Below, one piece after another: positions 37,419-46,973 of a DNA stretch of 64,000 nt (the stretch's first letter is position 1; each line of letters begins with the position of its first letter). Location of the stretch: NCBI GenBank assembly GCA_015062305.1, contig SUUX01000005.1:22572-86571 (forward strand), read 5' to 3'. A program made the translations under genes and the position numbers. The notes under the pieces are model-generated. The model saw nothing but the letters and a program-made list of their open reading frames with translations, made no database searches and had not been told where the DNA came from. This DNA comes from Alphaproteobacteria bacterium (lineage in GTDB: Bacteria > Pseudomonadota > Alphaproteobacteria > RF32 > CAG-239).

Positions 37419-38360
37419 TTATTTCTTGTCTTTTTCAATCAGTTCGGCAATTATGCCATCTTTGGCACTTTTAAGGGAAGCGGTTATATTGTCAACGTCT
37501 AATTTTTCGTATATAGTATGAAAAATTATGGCGGCTGCAATAAAAATGTATGATCTTTTGTCTCCGATGTAGGGATTGTCAGCCATTTCTGCACGACTAG
37601 AGGATAAGACACTGTTTATAGCTTTATCCAGATCTTGGCGACTCATTTTTATGCCATCGGCGCGATCTCTGTCGTATAAACCGAAGTCTTCTATCATGGA
37701 AGCTAAGCGCAGAGGAGTGCTGGAGGTAGCGACAAAGCAGACATCATTTTTGTATGTTTCTAAATATGATTTTTTTACAAAGCTTTCGGTTCTGGCTCCG
37801 ATATCTTGCCGGAGGCGTTCGGCATTTTCTTCGTTGTATTCTACCAAATTGAAGGCTTCTGACGCGTTGCGAGCTCCCCAGGGAATGGAGATCGTATGTA
37901 GTATGTGTGGATTTTCGGTGTTTGTGGCTAGCGTTATTTCGGTGGAACCTCCGCCAAGGTCGTATAATACAACATATTTGCTTTTGCCACAAACATGACT
38001 TAGGGCTCCCTTGAGGTTGAGACGAGCTTCTTCGTATCCGTCAATAACTTCTATTTGAATATGAGATTCATTCCATATTTTTTTGATAAACTCATCACTA
38101 TTAGCGGCCATGCGGCAAGAGGCTGTGGCAATTGCTCTGATGTTTTGTACGTTGTGTTTATCAATTAATTGGCGGTATTCGTAAAAACATTTGAGGCCTC
38201 TTTCCATGGCTTGAGGTGTAAATACTCCAGATTTGTATAATCCTTCTCCTAATTTGGTGGCTACAGTTTTTTTACATATTTCTTCGCCATTTTGGTTGCA
38301 GATTAAGAGTCGACAAGAGTTAGTTCCAAGGTCTATGGCTGCATAATTTTTTTCTGTCAT
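37419..38360 (-). CDS. Ppx/GppA phosphatase family protein (copy B, 313 aa)
   Basis: YAAIDLGTNSCRLLI; VVLYDLGGGSTEITLA; DGIKMSRQDLDKAI. Confidence 0.92.
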   Translation of the reverse strand: MTEKNYAAIDLGTNSCRLLICNQNGEEICKKTVATKLGEGLYKSGVFTPQAMERGLKCFYEYRQLIDKHNVQNIRAIATASCRMAANSDEFIKKIWNESHIQIEVIDGYEEARLNLKGALSHVCGKSKYVVLYDLGGGSTEITLATNTENPHILHTISIPWGARNASEAFNLVEYNEENAERLRQDIGARTESFVKKSYLETYKNDVCFVATSSTPLRLASMIEDFGLYDRDRADGIKMSRQDLDKAINSVLSSSRAEMADNPYIGDKRSYIFIAAAIIFHTIYEKLDVDNITASLKSAKDGIIAELIEKDKK

Positions 38361-39493
38361 TTGAGGCTCCTTGGGTTGGAGTGTTGAGATTGGGGGCGAT
38401 GGTGTTTTCTGTTTCGAGAATAAGGATAACGATTTTTATATTTCTTTTTGTTATTGTCATTTTTACAGGAGTGCATCAAATCTAGCAATATGCCTTCTCT
38501 GATTCCTCTGTCGGCAACTGTTATTTCTGAAATGGGCCAGAATGACGTTAAGGCATCTATAATGGCACATCCGGCCATGGTAAGATCTGCTTTGGATGAG
38601 CCTATGCATGGGTGTTTTTTACGACCTTCGTCGCCAATGCGTTTGATTTTAGCAATGGTTCTTTCAATATCTTGTTTGCTCATTGCAATACCATCTACAG
38701 CAGAACGATTATAACGTGGTAGATTTAGATGCACGGCACCTAACACGGTTACGGTTCCAGAGGTTCCAATAATTTGAATTTCTTGATTGGCAATGGCGTT
38801 CCTGATATGGTGTTTTTCTTCAAATTCAGCCAATATTTTGTGAGTTCGCTCAATGATAGTATCATAGGCTAATTCTGTCATATCGTGAGAAGGGAAGGCC
38901 TCGGAGATAGTGACAACTCCATAAGGTAGAGAGACAAAGCCTTCTATAAAGGTGTTACCTTTGTTGGTGGTGCGAGCTAATGATATTTCTGTAGAGCCTC
39001 CTCCAATATCAAAAACCAGGGCTTGCTTGATGTTGCGTGCCAAAAGTGGAATGCATCCGACTACGGATAGGCGAGATTCTTCTTGTGGAGATATAATTTC
39101 AATATTAAGGCCGGTTTCTTTTTTTACTTGTTCTAAAAAGTGTTTGCAGTTGACAGCTCTTCTGCAGGCTGCGGTTGCTACAAAGCGAGAACGATATATA
39201 GGGGAATATTCTGCCAGCACACCAGAACAAATTTTGAGTGCTCCAATTGTGCGTTTGATGGCTTGTTTTGACAGTTCATTATTGTTTATGATACCTTCTC
39301 CAAGGCGGGTTATTTTGGAGAAGGTTTCTACAATGCGAAAAGATGAAGGTGTCGGAGTGGCTATAACCAGTCGACAAGAATTTGTTCCCAAATCAATAGC
39401 GGCATAATTGGGAATAATGGTTTCGTTTTCTTTGGCTTTGACCGTTTGTTTGGGAAACGGTTGGTTTTGCCATTTTTGCATTGTTTTGTTCAA
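38357..39493 (-). CDS. Ppx/GppA phosphatase family protein (copy A, 378 aa)
   Basis: NYAAIDLGTNSCRLVIATP; ALVFDIGGGSTEISLA; GTSGTVTVLGAVHL. Confidence 0.92.
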   Translation of the reverse strand: MNKTMQKWQNQPFPKQTVKAKENETIIPNYAAIDLGTNSCRLVIATPTPSSFRIVETFSKITRLGEGIINNNELSKQAIKRTIGALKICSGVLAEYSPIYRSRFVATAACRRAVNCKHFLEQVKKETGLNIEIISPQEESRLSVVGCIPLLARNIKQALVFDIGGGSTEISLARTTNKGNTFIEGFVSLPYGVVTISEAFPSHDMTELAYDTIIERTHKILAEFEEKHHIRNAIANQEIQIIGTSGTVTVLGAVHLNLPRYNRSAVDGIAMSKQDIERTIAKIKRIGDEGRKKHPCIGSSKADLTMAGCAIIDALTSFWPISEITVADRGIREGILLDLMHSCKNDNNKKKYKNRYPYSRNRKHHRPQSQHSNPRSLK

Positions 39494-39572
39494 TCACTCT
39501 AATTGTTATCTAAACCTACTAAGGTTATAACCCAGAAATAGTTTGTGTACAATATTTTTTTGCATCCACAAT

Positions 39573-39607
39573 AAAAAAAACCGGAGGTTTGCTCCGGTTT
39601 TTTTTTG
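39573..39607 (-). terminator. Rho-independent terminator downstream of ackA
   Basis: AAACCGGAG-GTTTG-CTCCGGTTT with long A/T runs. Confidence 0.9.
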
Positions 39608-39618
39608 ATTATGACGAT

Positions 39619-40797
39619 TTATTGGCTAAGACGAACGGTGTCTTTGGCAATCATAAGCTCTTCATCTGTTGGAATAACAAATGATTTTACGTTAGAATCC
39701 GGAGTTGTGATTTCTATTGCAGAACCACGTTTATTGTTGTTTTCTTCATTTACTTTGATACCAAGGTAAGAAAGTTTGTCCAAGACCATTTTGCGAATTA
39801 TTGGAGAATTTTCTCCGATACCTGCGGTGAAAACAATGGCGTCTACTCCACCAAGTGCGGCGATATAGCTACCAATAAATTTAACAATTGTATAGGCGTA
39901 GGTTTGTAAAGCTTCTACAGCTTTGGAGTCTCCATCCAGATATTTTGCTTCTACATCGCGCATATCGCTAAATCCGGATAGCCCCAGCATACCACTTTGT
40001 TTGTTTAGAAGTGTGTTTACTTCATCTACAGACTTGCTTTGAGTTTTCATAATGTGGAGAGGAATATATGGGTCTATATCTCCACAGCGAGTTCCCATAA
40101 TTACACCAGCTAAAGGAGTAAACCCCATAGATGTATCTTTGCAACAGCCATTTTCTACAGCAGAAATGGATGCCCCATTGCCAAGGTGACAAGTAATGAT
40201 TTTGCCGGCTTTGCCAATGAGTTTTGCACATTCGTTAGCAACGTATTGGTGAGATGTGCCGTGCATTCCGTAACGACGAATTTTGTGTTGAGTATATTGC
40301 TCCAAAGGTAATCCATAAAGGAAAGCTTCTTTGGGCATTGTTTGATGAAATGCTGTATCAAAAGTAGCCACTTGCGGAACATTAGGTAGAGCTTTTTGAA
40401 CAGCACGTAAACCTAAAACAGCGGCAGGGTTATGCAGAGGAGCGAGAGCAGAAAGCTCTTCTATTGCTTTGATAACATCTTCGGTTACCAGGGTTGATGT
40501 TTTGAATTTTTCGCCACCATGAACAACTCTATGGCCAACAGCGCTGATTTCATCTAGGTTGCTGATTGCGCCATCAAGTAAAAGATTGAAAACTTCATTG
40601 AGGGCTTCATTGTGAGAAGGAAGAGGATTGTTGATGGTTTTTTTGTCTCCATTTGCATATTTGATGCTAACCATAGAGCCATCGATACCAATACGTTCTG
40701 CTAAACCTTTGGCAATGACATCATACTGATTTCCTTCAACGTTAAATAATTGATATTTTAGAGATGAAGATCCTGAATTTAGTACTAAAATTTTCAT
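39619..40797 (-). CDS. ackA: acetate kinase
   Basis: MKILVLNSGSSSLKYQLF; RRYGMHGTSHQYVA; CHLGNGASISAVENG; GFTPLAGVIMGTRCGDIDP. Confidence 0.97.
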   Translation of the reverse strand: MKILVLNSGSSSLKYQLFNVEGNQYDVIAKGLAERIGIDGSMVSIKYANGDKKTINNPLPSHNEALNEVFNLLLDGAISNLDEISAVGHRVVHGGEKFKTSTLVTEDVIKAIEELSALAPLHNPAAVLGLRAVQKALPNVPQVATFDTAFHQTMPKEAFLYGLPLEQYTQHKIRRYGMHGTSHQYVANECAKLIGKAGKIITCHLGNGASISAVENGCCKDTSMGFTPLAGVIMGTRCGDIDPYIPLHIMKTQSKSVDEVNTLLNKQSGMLGLSGFSDMRDVEAKYLDGDSKAVEALQTYAYTIVKFIGSYIAALGGVDAIVFTAGIGENSPIIRKMVLDKLSYLGIKVNEENNNKRGSAIEITTPDSNVKSFVIPTDEELMIAKDTVRLSQ

Positions 40798-40815
40798 AAT
40801 CATTTTCCTTATAAA

Positions 40816-41823
40816 TTATTTTTGAGATTGTAGAGCTGTGATGGCAATAACACCGACAATGTCTTCGGCAAAACAGCCACGAGAAAGGTCATTAACAGGA
40901 GCGTTTAGGCCTTGTAACAGCGGGCCATACATTTCTGCCCCACCAAGGCGTTGGAGCAGTTTGTATCCGATGTTGCCGGCTTCTATATTTGGGAATATTA
41001 GCACATTTGCGTTTCCGGCCACTTTGGAATCTGGTGCCTTTTTGGCGGCAACGACAGAATCGAGAGCAGCATCAGCTTGAAGCTCTCCGTCCAAAGAAAT
41101 TGCTTTGTCGGCATATTCAGGAGCACTTAGAGCGGCTTTGGCTATAGATGTTGCCTCTTTAACCTTATCTACAGCCTCTCCTTTGCCAGAGCCATAGGTG
41201 GAATATGATAACATGGCAATGCGAGGTTCATCACCAAACCGGATAACACTTTCTGCAGAACTTAGCGCTATGTCTGCAAGTTCTTTGGCATTGGGGTTGA
41301 TGTTTATGGCGCAGTCAGATAGGTAGTAGAGTTTTCCTTCTTGAGAGCGCATGATGAATAGGGCAGACACACCCCGATCTTTGTGTGCTGATTTGATAAT
41401 TTGCAAGGCAGGACGGACGGTGTCGGCAGTGGAGTGGTTGGCGCCTGATACCATTCCATCGGCATCACCAGATTTTATCATGAGCGTACCAAAGTAGTTA
41501 GGGTTAAGGGCTAATTTGGCTGCATCTTCTTCGGTCAGACCTTTCTCTTTACGCAAATTGTAGAGGAGGTTGGTATATTCTGCCAATTTGGGAGAATGAG
41601 CCGGATTGATAATCTCTATTCCGTTTAGATCCCAAGATTTAGATGCAAAGTATTGTTTTATTTCATCTTCATTACCCAAAATGATGATTTTGGCAATGTT
41701 TTGAATGGCGGCTTCGTGTGCGGCGATTAGTACACGCTCGTCTTCGCCTTCGGGTAGGACAATGGTTTTGCCAAGTTTTTGAGCTTTGGCGATTAATGAT
41801 TGAATATATGGGCTTATTTTCAT
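40816..41823 (-). CDS. pta: phosphate acetyltransferase (short form)
   Basis: KTIVLPEGEDERVLIAAHEA; GDADGMVSGANHSTADTVRPALQIIK; LIFPNIEAGNIGYKLLQRLGG. Confidence 0.95.
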   Translation of the reverse strand: MKISPYIQSLIAKAQKLGKTIVLPEGEDERVLIAAHEAAIQNIAKIIILGNEDEIKQYFASKSWDLNGIEIINPAHSPKLAEYTNLLYNLRKEKGLTEEDAAKLALNPNYFGTLMIKSGDADGMVSGANHSTADTVRPALQIIKSAHKDRGVSALFIMRSQEGKLYYLSDCAININPNAKELADIALSSAESVIRFGDEPRIAMLSYSTYGSGKGEAVDKVKEATSIAKAALSAPEYADKAISLDGELQADAALDSVVAAKKAPDSKVAGNANVLIFPNIEAGNIGYKLLQRLGGAEMYGPLLQGLNAPVNDLSRGCFAEDIVGVIAITALQSQK

Positions 41824-41956
41824 TCGCTTAATCCTTATCTGTTATATGTTTTTTCAATATCTTTACACTCCTTATCTTCAAAAGTCAAAATATCTTTTGA
41901 TTATTTGCAGAAAGTATTATATCTTGTTTATGATTTGAATATTTATGTGAAATGGA

Positions 41957-42382
41957 GTGCCCACTATGGAAAGAACGTTATCTATAATTAAACCAGATGC
42001 TGTTAGTCGTAATATAACAGGAAAAGTCAATGCTATGATAGAAAATGAAGGCTTGAAAATAGTGGCACAAAAAATGATTTGTCTGACAACAAAGCAGGCT
42101 GAGGAATTTTATGCAGAGCACAAAGGTAAGCCTTTTTTTGAGAATTTGGTTGGATTTATGACTTCTGCTCCGGTGGTTGTACAAGTTTTACAAGGAGAAA
42201 ATGCGGTTGCTAATTATCGAAAGATTATGGGAGCAACTAATCCGGCTGTTGCTGAAGAGGGTACGATCAGAAAGACGTTTGCTTTGTCTATAGATAAGAA
42301 CACAGTTCATGGTTCTGATTCTGTTGATAGTGCCAAGAGAGAAATTGGTTTCTTTTTTAGTGAATTAGATATTTGCGAATAG
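41957..42382 (+). CDS. ndk: nucleoside-diphosphate kinase
   Basis: [46 protein letters not shown]. Confidence 0.97.
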   Translation: MPTMERTLSIIKPDAVSRNITGKVNAMIENEGLKIVAQKMICLTTKQAEEFYAEHKGKPFFENLVGFMTSAPVVVQVLQGENAVANYRKIMGATNPAVAEEGTIRKTFALSIDKNTVHGSDSVDSAKREIGFFFSELDICE

Positions 42383-42392
42383 GAGTTGTTAG

Positions 42393-43439
42393 GTGTTTAG
42401 GTGTGGACTTTTGCTTTTGTTAGCAATGCTGTTGTGGAATGGCCAGGCTTTTGCAGATGAACGCTATGCAGTAGAAGTTAGTGTAGATGTAACGGATAGT
42501 AGTGCAGCGGTGGCACAACAAAGAGCTATGAACGAGGCTTATCGTGCGGCAGTAGTTACAGTTGCCAGAAAAGTGACAACTCCGGAAGGCGCTGCAAAAA
42601 TTGCCGCAATGACAAATGAACAGTTGGTGAATTTTATTAAAGAAGTTTCGGTTATTGAAGAAAAGCGTTCGGCAGTGAGATATATGGCAAAACTAAAGGT
42701 GGTTTTGAATGAAGAGATGCTCCGAGAATATATGAAAGAAAGAGATATTCCGGTAATGAAAAATATGTCTCACAAGGTTTTGGTTGTGCCGGTATTTAGA
42801 GAATTTAGCTCGGATGCTCCAATGTTGTGGGAAAGCGCAAATTTGTGGCGTCAAGCATGGGACAAAGTTGGTGTTGCAGGAATGATAAAAATTGTGCCTT
42901 TATCTTCCAGTGGTTTTAATTATGCCGTGATAGATGGTAATAAGGCTTTGGCTATGGATGGTGAAGCCTTGGATAAATTGATGCGTTTGAATGGGGCAGA
43001 TGATGTTTATGTGCTAGATGCTATCTATGACGGAATCGAGGGATTGACTGTAAAAGCAACGTCTTATAGTGGAGATAGAAAAACAATAAAAGTATCTGGC
43101 CCCAGAAGTTCGGGAATGGAGTTGTTTGATAAGGCTGTTGCCGAGGTGAAGACCGAACTGGAAAACAGAATCGCAAAACAAAGTGTTGCTGAAGCATCTA
43201 TGGAAGATGTGATTGTTGTGTTATATAACTTTGCACAATTGTCCGATTGGGTAATGACGGAAAATACTTTGAAAGAAATACCTATAGTGAATAACTTGGA
43301 GGTTCAGGCATTGGGTGCCGGCAAGGCTCAGTTTAAATTGGTGTTCAATGGTTCTATGGAAAAACTGATACAGTTGTTGTCTGAAAAGTCTTATCGGTTG
43401 GTTGAACATGGAAGTTATTATAGTTTAGAACGCTATTAG
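42393..43439 (+). CDS. DUF2066 domain protein (secreted)
   Basis: Signal peptide; RYAVEVSVDVTDSSAAVAQQRAMNEAYRAAVVTVARKV; precedes the AI-2E permease. Confidence 0.85.
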   Translation: MFRCGLLLLLAMLLWNGQAFADERYAVEVSVDVTDSSAAVAQQRAMNEAYRAAVVTVARKVTTPEGAAKIAAMTNEQLVNFIKEVSVIEEKRSAVRYMAKLKVVLNEEMLREYMKERDIPVMKNMSHKVLVVPVFREFSSDAPMLWESANLWRQAWDKVGVAGMIKIVPLSSSGFNYAVIDGNKALAMDGEALDKLMRLNGADDVYVLDAIYDGIEGLTVKATSYSGDRKTIKVSGPRSSGMELFDKAVAEVKTELENRIAKQSVAEASMEDVIVVLYNFAQLSDWVMTENTLKEIPIVNNLEVQALGAGKAQFKLVFNGSMEKLIQLLSEKSYRLVEHGSYYSLERY

Positions 43440-43452
43440 GGAGTAAAAATTT

Positions 43453-44511
43453 ATGGTTGTTACAAAAAAGAATCGGAATGTAATGATCTGGTTGATAATT
43501 TTGTTACTTTTTGGAGCAGCTGTTTATGTGTTGCGCTCAGTGTTAATGCCATTTGTGGCCGGAATAATAATCGGTTATTTATTAGATCCGTGGGCAAGCA
43601 AGTTTGAAAAGTTGGGGATGAATCGAACATGGGCTACAATTTTGACAATGTTTTTGTTGGTTTTGGTTTTGGTACCGACGCTGGTGGCTTTGTTTGGGGT
43701 GATAGATAATCAATTGGGACATTTTTTGAGTGTGTTGCCGGAATATATGTCTGCCTTGATAAAAAAAATTGAACCTTTAATTGTTAGTTTGCAAGAGAGA
43801 TTCCCTGCTATGGAAGCAGACAAAATCAGAGAAGCTATCAGAGGTAATATGGGGAATGCTTTGCGAATGGCCGGAAATTTGTTGCGAAAGCTGGTTAGTG
43901 GCGGTTTTGCTCTGATGAATATTTTATCTTTGATATTGATTACACCTGTTGTGGCTTTTTATATGCTCAGAGATTGGAAACCTTTTGTGAAGAAGGTTGA
44001 TGATTTATTGCCTAAGCATTCAAAGAAAAATATTGAAAAACAGGCTAAGGAAATTGATGGAATTTTGTCTTCTTTTATTAGAGGTCAATTATCTGTTTGC
44101 GTGTTACTTGGCACGTTTTATGCTGTGGGGCTTTATTTGGTGGGATTAGATTTGGGAGTGTTGGTAGGTTTTATTGCAGGTATAATCTCTTTTATTCCAT
44201 ATGTTGGCTCTATTTTTGGTTTTGTAGTTAGTTTGGGAATAGCTTTTGCTCAGTTTGATAGCTTAATGCCTATAGCTCAAGTTGTTGGAGTGTTTATGAT
44301 TGGGCAATTTATTGAAGGAAATTTCTTGACGCCAAATTTAGTTGGTGATTCTGTAGGATTGCATCCGGTTTGGATAATGTTTGCGTTGCTGGCTGGTGGT
44401 GTTCTTTTGGGATTTTTGGGGCTAATGGTGGCCGTGCCGGTTGCTGCAATAATCGGCGTTATTGTTAGACATGCTATTGATAATTATAAAGAAAGTTCAC
44501 TATACAAATAA
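43453..44511 (+). CDS. AI-2E family transporter (PerM-like)
   Basis: Multi-TM; GFIAGIISFIPYVGSIFGFV; QFIEGNFLTPNLVGDSVGLHPVWIMFALLAGG. Confidence 0.93.
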   Translation: MVVTKKNRNVMIWLIILLLFGAAVYVLRSVLMPFVAGIIIGYLLDPWASKFEKLGMNRTWATILTMFLLVLVLVPTLVALFGVIDNQLGHFLSVLPEYMSALIKKIEPLIVSLQERFPAMEADKIREAIRGNMGNALRMAGNLLRKLVSGGFALMNILSLILITPVVAFYMLRDWKPFVKKVDDLLPKHSKKNIEKQAKEIDGILSSFIRGQLSVCVLLGTFYAVGLYLVGLDLGVLVGFIAGIISFIPYVGSIFGFVVSLGIAFAQFDSLMPIAQVVGVFMIGQFIEGNFLTPNLVGDSVGLHPVWIMFALLAGGVLLGFLGLMVAVPVAAIIGVIVRHAIDNYKESSLYK

Positions 44512-44711
44512 AATCAGATAAATGGCATGTCTATTATATGTAATTGTTGTTTAACACCGTCTAAAATAACTGCTATACCAAACTTTCAGGCAGACAGAGT
44601 TTGTATACCAACTAGCTAATTGCTTGTCTCCCTTCCCCTCCAATACCTTGAGTTTAAAAGATGTTTTTTGGTGGGTGTTTTAATACTTATTTAATTTTAA
44701 GAGATTATCAT

Positions 44712-44745
44712 AACCTCGATTTTATGTATATGCGATTGCGAGGTT
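44712..44745 (+). promoter_or_regulatory. hairpin covering the mraY ribosome-binding region
   Basis: AACCTCG ... CGAGGTT; the right arm (CGAGG) sits at SD distance from the ATG at 44750. Confidence 0.5.
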
Positions 44746-44749
44746 TGTT

Positions 44750-45826
44750 ATGTTGCAATATTTGTTTAATGTTATTTCTGCTCCTGATTATTTGAATACA
44801 GTATATTCTCGCTGTTTTATGGCTTTTTTTGTGGCTTTGATTTTGAGCCTATCTTTTGGTGACAGGTTAATTAAATTTTTGCGAGCTCATCAGAAAAAAG
44901 GACAGCCAATCAGAGATGATGGTCCTCAATCGCATTTGCTGACCAAAAAAGGAACGCCGACAATGGGAGGAATCTTGATTTTGGGAAGCTCTATTTTAGC
45001 TATGTTGCTGTGTGCTGATTTGACTAATCCTTTAATTTGGGTTTCTATTTTGGTTCTGGTTGTATATGGCGTTGTGGGAGCTATTGATGATTATACAAAA
45101 GTGAAAAAACAATCGGCAAATGCTATGACTGCAAGAATGAAATTGCTTTTGCAATTTTCTACGGCGTTGATTGCAGTATTGGTTATATCTTTTGAAATGC
45201 CTGAGAAGGATAGATTTGTTTTGACACTGCCATATCTTTGGGACTGGTCTTTGAATTTGTGTTGGTTCTATGTGCCTTTTGCAATGGTTGTGATTGCAGG
45301 AGCATCTAATGCAGTTAATTTGACAGATGGATTAGATGGTTTGGCTTCGGGTTTGATGGTGATTGCCTTGCCGGTGTTTATGGTTATAGCTTATATTTGT
45401 GGATCTGATTTGGTGAAAGATGTGTATATGATGCCAGTGCCTATGGCGGGAGAAATTGCGGTTAGCTGTGCGGCTGTGATTGGTGCATGTTTGGGCTTTT
45501 TATGGTTTAATGCTGCTCCGGCAAAGGTTTTTATGGGCGATACTGGTTCTTTGGCTTTGGGTGCTTATTTGGGAACAATATCTGTAATGCTAAAACATGA
45601 AATTTTGTTGGCAATTGTGGGGTTTGTATTTGTGGCAGAGGCTTTGTCGGTAATTATGCAAGTGTATTGGTTTAAGCATACCGGAGGAAAAAGAATATTT
45701 AAGATGGCTCCAATACATCATCATTTTGAACAATGTGGATGGCCTGAGACCAGAGTTGTTGTGCGATTTTGGTTGATAGGTATTGTGTTGGCGGTATTGG
45801 GTTTTTTAGCTATTCAATATAAGTAA
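44750..45826 (+). CDS. mraY: phospho-N-acetylmuramoyl-pentapeptide-transferase
   Basis: GTPTMGGILI; NAVNLTDGLDGLASG; VFMGDTGSLALGAYLG; MAPIHHHFEQCGWPETRVVVRFW. Confidence 0.97.
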   Translation: MLQYLFNVISAPDYLNTVYSRCFMAFFVALILSLSFGDRLIKFLRAHQKKGQPIRDDGPQSHLLTKKGTPTMGGILILGSSILAMLLCADLTNPLIWVSILVLVVYGVVGAIDDYTKVKKQSANAMTARMKLLLQFSTALIAVLVISFEMPEKDRFVLTLPYLWDWSLNLCWFYVPFAMVVIAGASNAVNLTDGLDGLASGLMVIALPVFMVIAYICGSDLVKDVYMMPVPMAGEIAVSCAAVIGACLGFLWFNAAPAKVFMGDTGSLALGAYLGTISVMLKHEILLAIVGFVFVAEALSVIMQVYWFKHTGGKRIFKMAPIHHHFEQCGWPETRVVVRFWLIGIVLAVLGFLAIQYK

Positions 45827-45842
45827 AAAGAAGGGGAACGGA

Positions 45843-46973
45843 ATGTTAATTTTTTCCAGAACGAATCGGGGAATACTTGCCAACTGGTGGTGGACAGTTG
45901 ATAAACCTTTGTTGACAATGATTTCGACCTTGATTGTTTTGGGTGCTTTTTTGACTTTTTCGGCTTCTCCTGCCGTGGCCAACAGAATAGGAGAAGGGAC
46001 GTTTCATTTTATTGCTAAGCAATTTATATTTTTGCCAATTGCAACCGTGGGAATGTTGGTGTTGTCTATGCTCAGTTTGAAGCAGATTAGGCGAGTTGCT
46101 GTGTTGGGGTATGTGGTGACAATAATTATGATGATTTTGACACTTTTTTGGGGTGTCGAAATTAAAGGTGCTAAACGTTGGATAGATTTGGGTTTTTTTA
46201 GCTTGCAGGCATCTGAATTTGTGAAGCCCACATTTATTATTGCTGCGGCATGGCTTTTTGAAGGGCAAAAGAAATATACTGATTTTCCTGGAAATTTGCT
46301 GTCTATTGGTTTGTATGTTTTTACCTTGGCTTTGTTGTTGTTGCAACCTGATGTTGGTATGTCAATTGTATTGACACTAATTTGGGGGTTTCAGTTCTTT
46401 TTGGCCGGTTTGCCTTGGATTTTGGTGGGCGGTTTTTTGTTGTTGATTTTGGTGGCTGCCGGAGGTGTGTATGTGTTTTTTCCGCATGTGCAAGCACGAG
46501 TACAACAGTTTTTGGCCGATGGAAATAATTTGAGTTATCAAGTTAAGCGCTCTTTGGAGGCTTTTGAAAAAGGTGGTTTTTGGGGTGTCGGCCCTGGTGA
46601 GGGTGTGGTGAAAATGTATATCCCTGATGCACATACGGATTTTATTTTTGCGGTGGCAGCAGAAGAATATGGAATGCTTTTGTGTCTATTGATTGTGGGG
46701 TTGTATGCCGGTATTGTGATTAGGTCTTTTATGATATCGGGTAAAGATAATAATTTGTTTATAATATTGGCAACTTGCGGTTTGGCAGCAAGTTTGGGTT
46801 TGCAAGGCATTATTAATATGGCATCTACATTACATTTGGGGCCAACAAAGGGAATGGCTTTGCCTTTTATTTCTTATGGCGGGTCTTCTTTGTTGGCAGC
46901 TGCAGGTGGAATGGGAATGTTATTGGCTATTACTCGCAAAAATGTGCATGCGGAGGATCAAGATGAAAACTGA
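45843..46973 (+). CDS. ftsW: peptidoglycan glycosyltransferase FtsW (SEDS)
   Basis: KGAKRWIDLGFFSLQASEFVKP; LLQPDVGMSIVLT; PDAHTDFIFAVAAEE; LPFISYGGSSLLA. Confidence 0.96.
   Translation: MLIFSRTNRGILANWWWTVDKPLLTMISTLIVLGAFLTFSASPAVANRIGEGTFHFIAKQFIFLPIATVGMLVLSMLSLKQIRRVAVLGYVVTIIMMILTLFWGVEIKGAKRWIDLGFFSLQASEFVKPTFIIAAAWLFEGQKKYTDFPGNLLSIGLYVFTLALLLLQPDVGMSIVLTLIWGFQFFLAGLPWILVGGFLLLILVAAGGVYVFFPHVQARVQQFLADGNNLSYQVKRSLEAFEKGGFWGVGPGEGVVKMYIPDAHTDFIFAVAAEEYGMLLCLLIVGLYAGIVIRSFMISGKDNNLFIILATCGLAASLGLQGIINMASTLHLGPTKGMALPFISYGGSSLLAAAGGMGMLLAITRKNVHAEDQDEN

Noticed and set aside
46876-46962. Extended N-terminus of murG given by the ORF track
   Set aside because: Lies inside ftsW; canonical start is the ATG at 46963 overlapping the ftsW stop.
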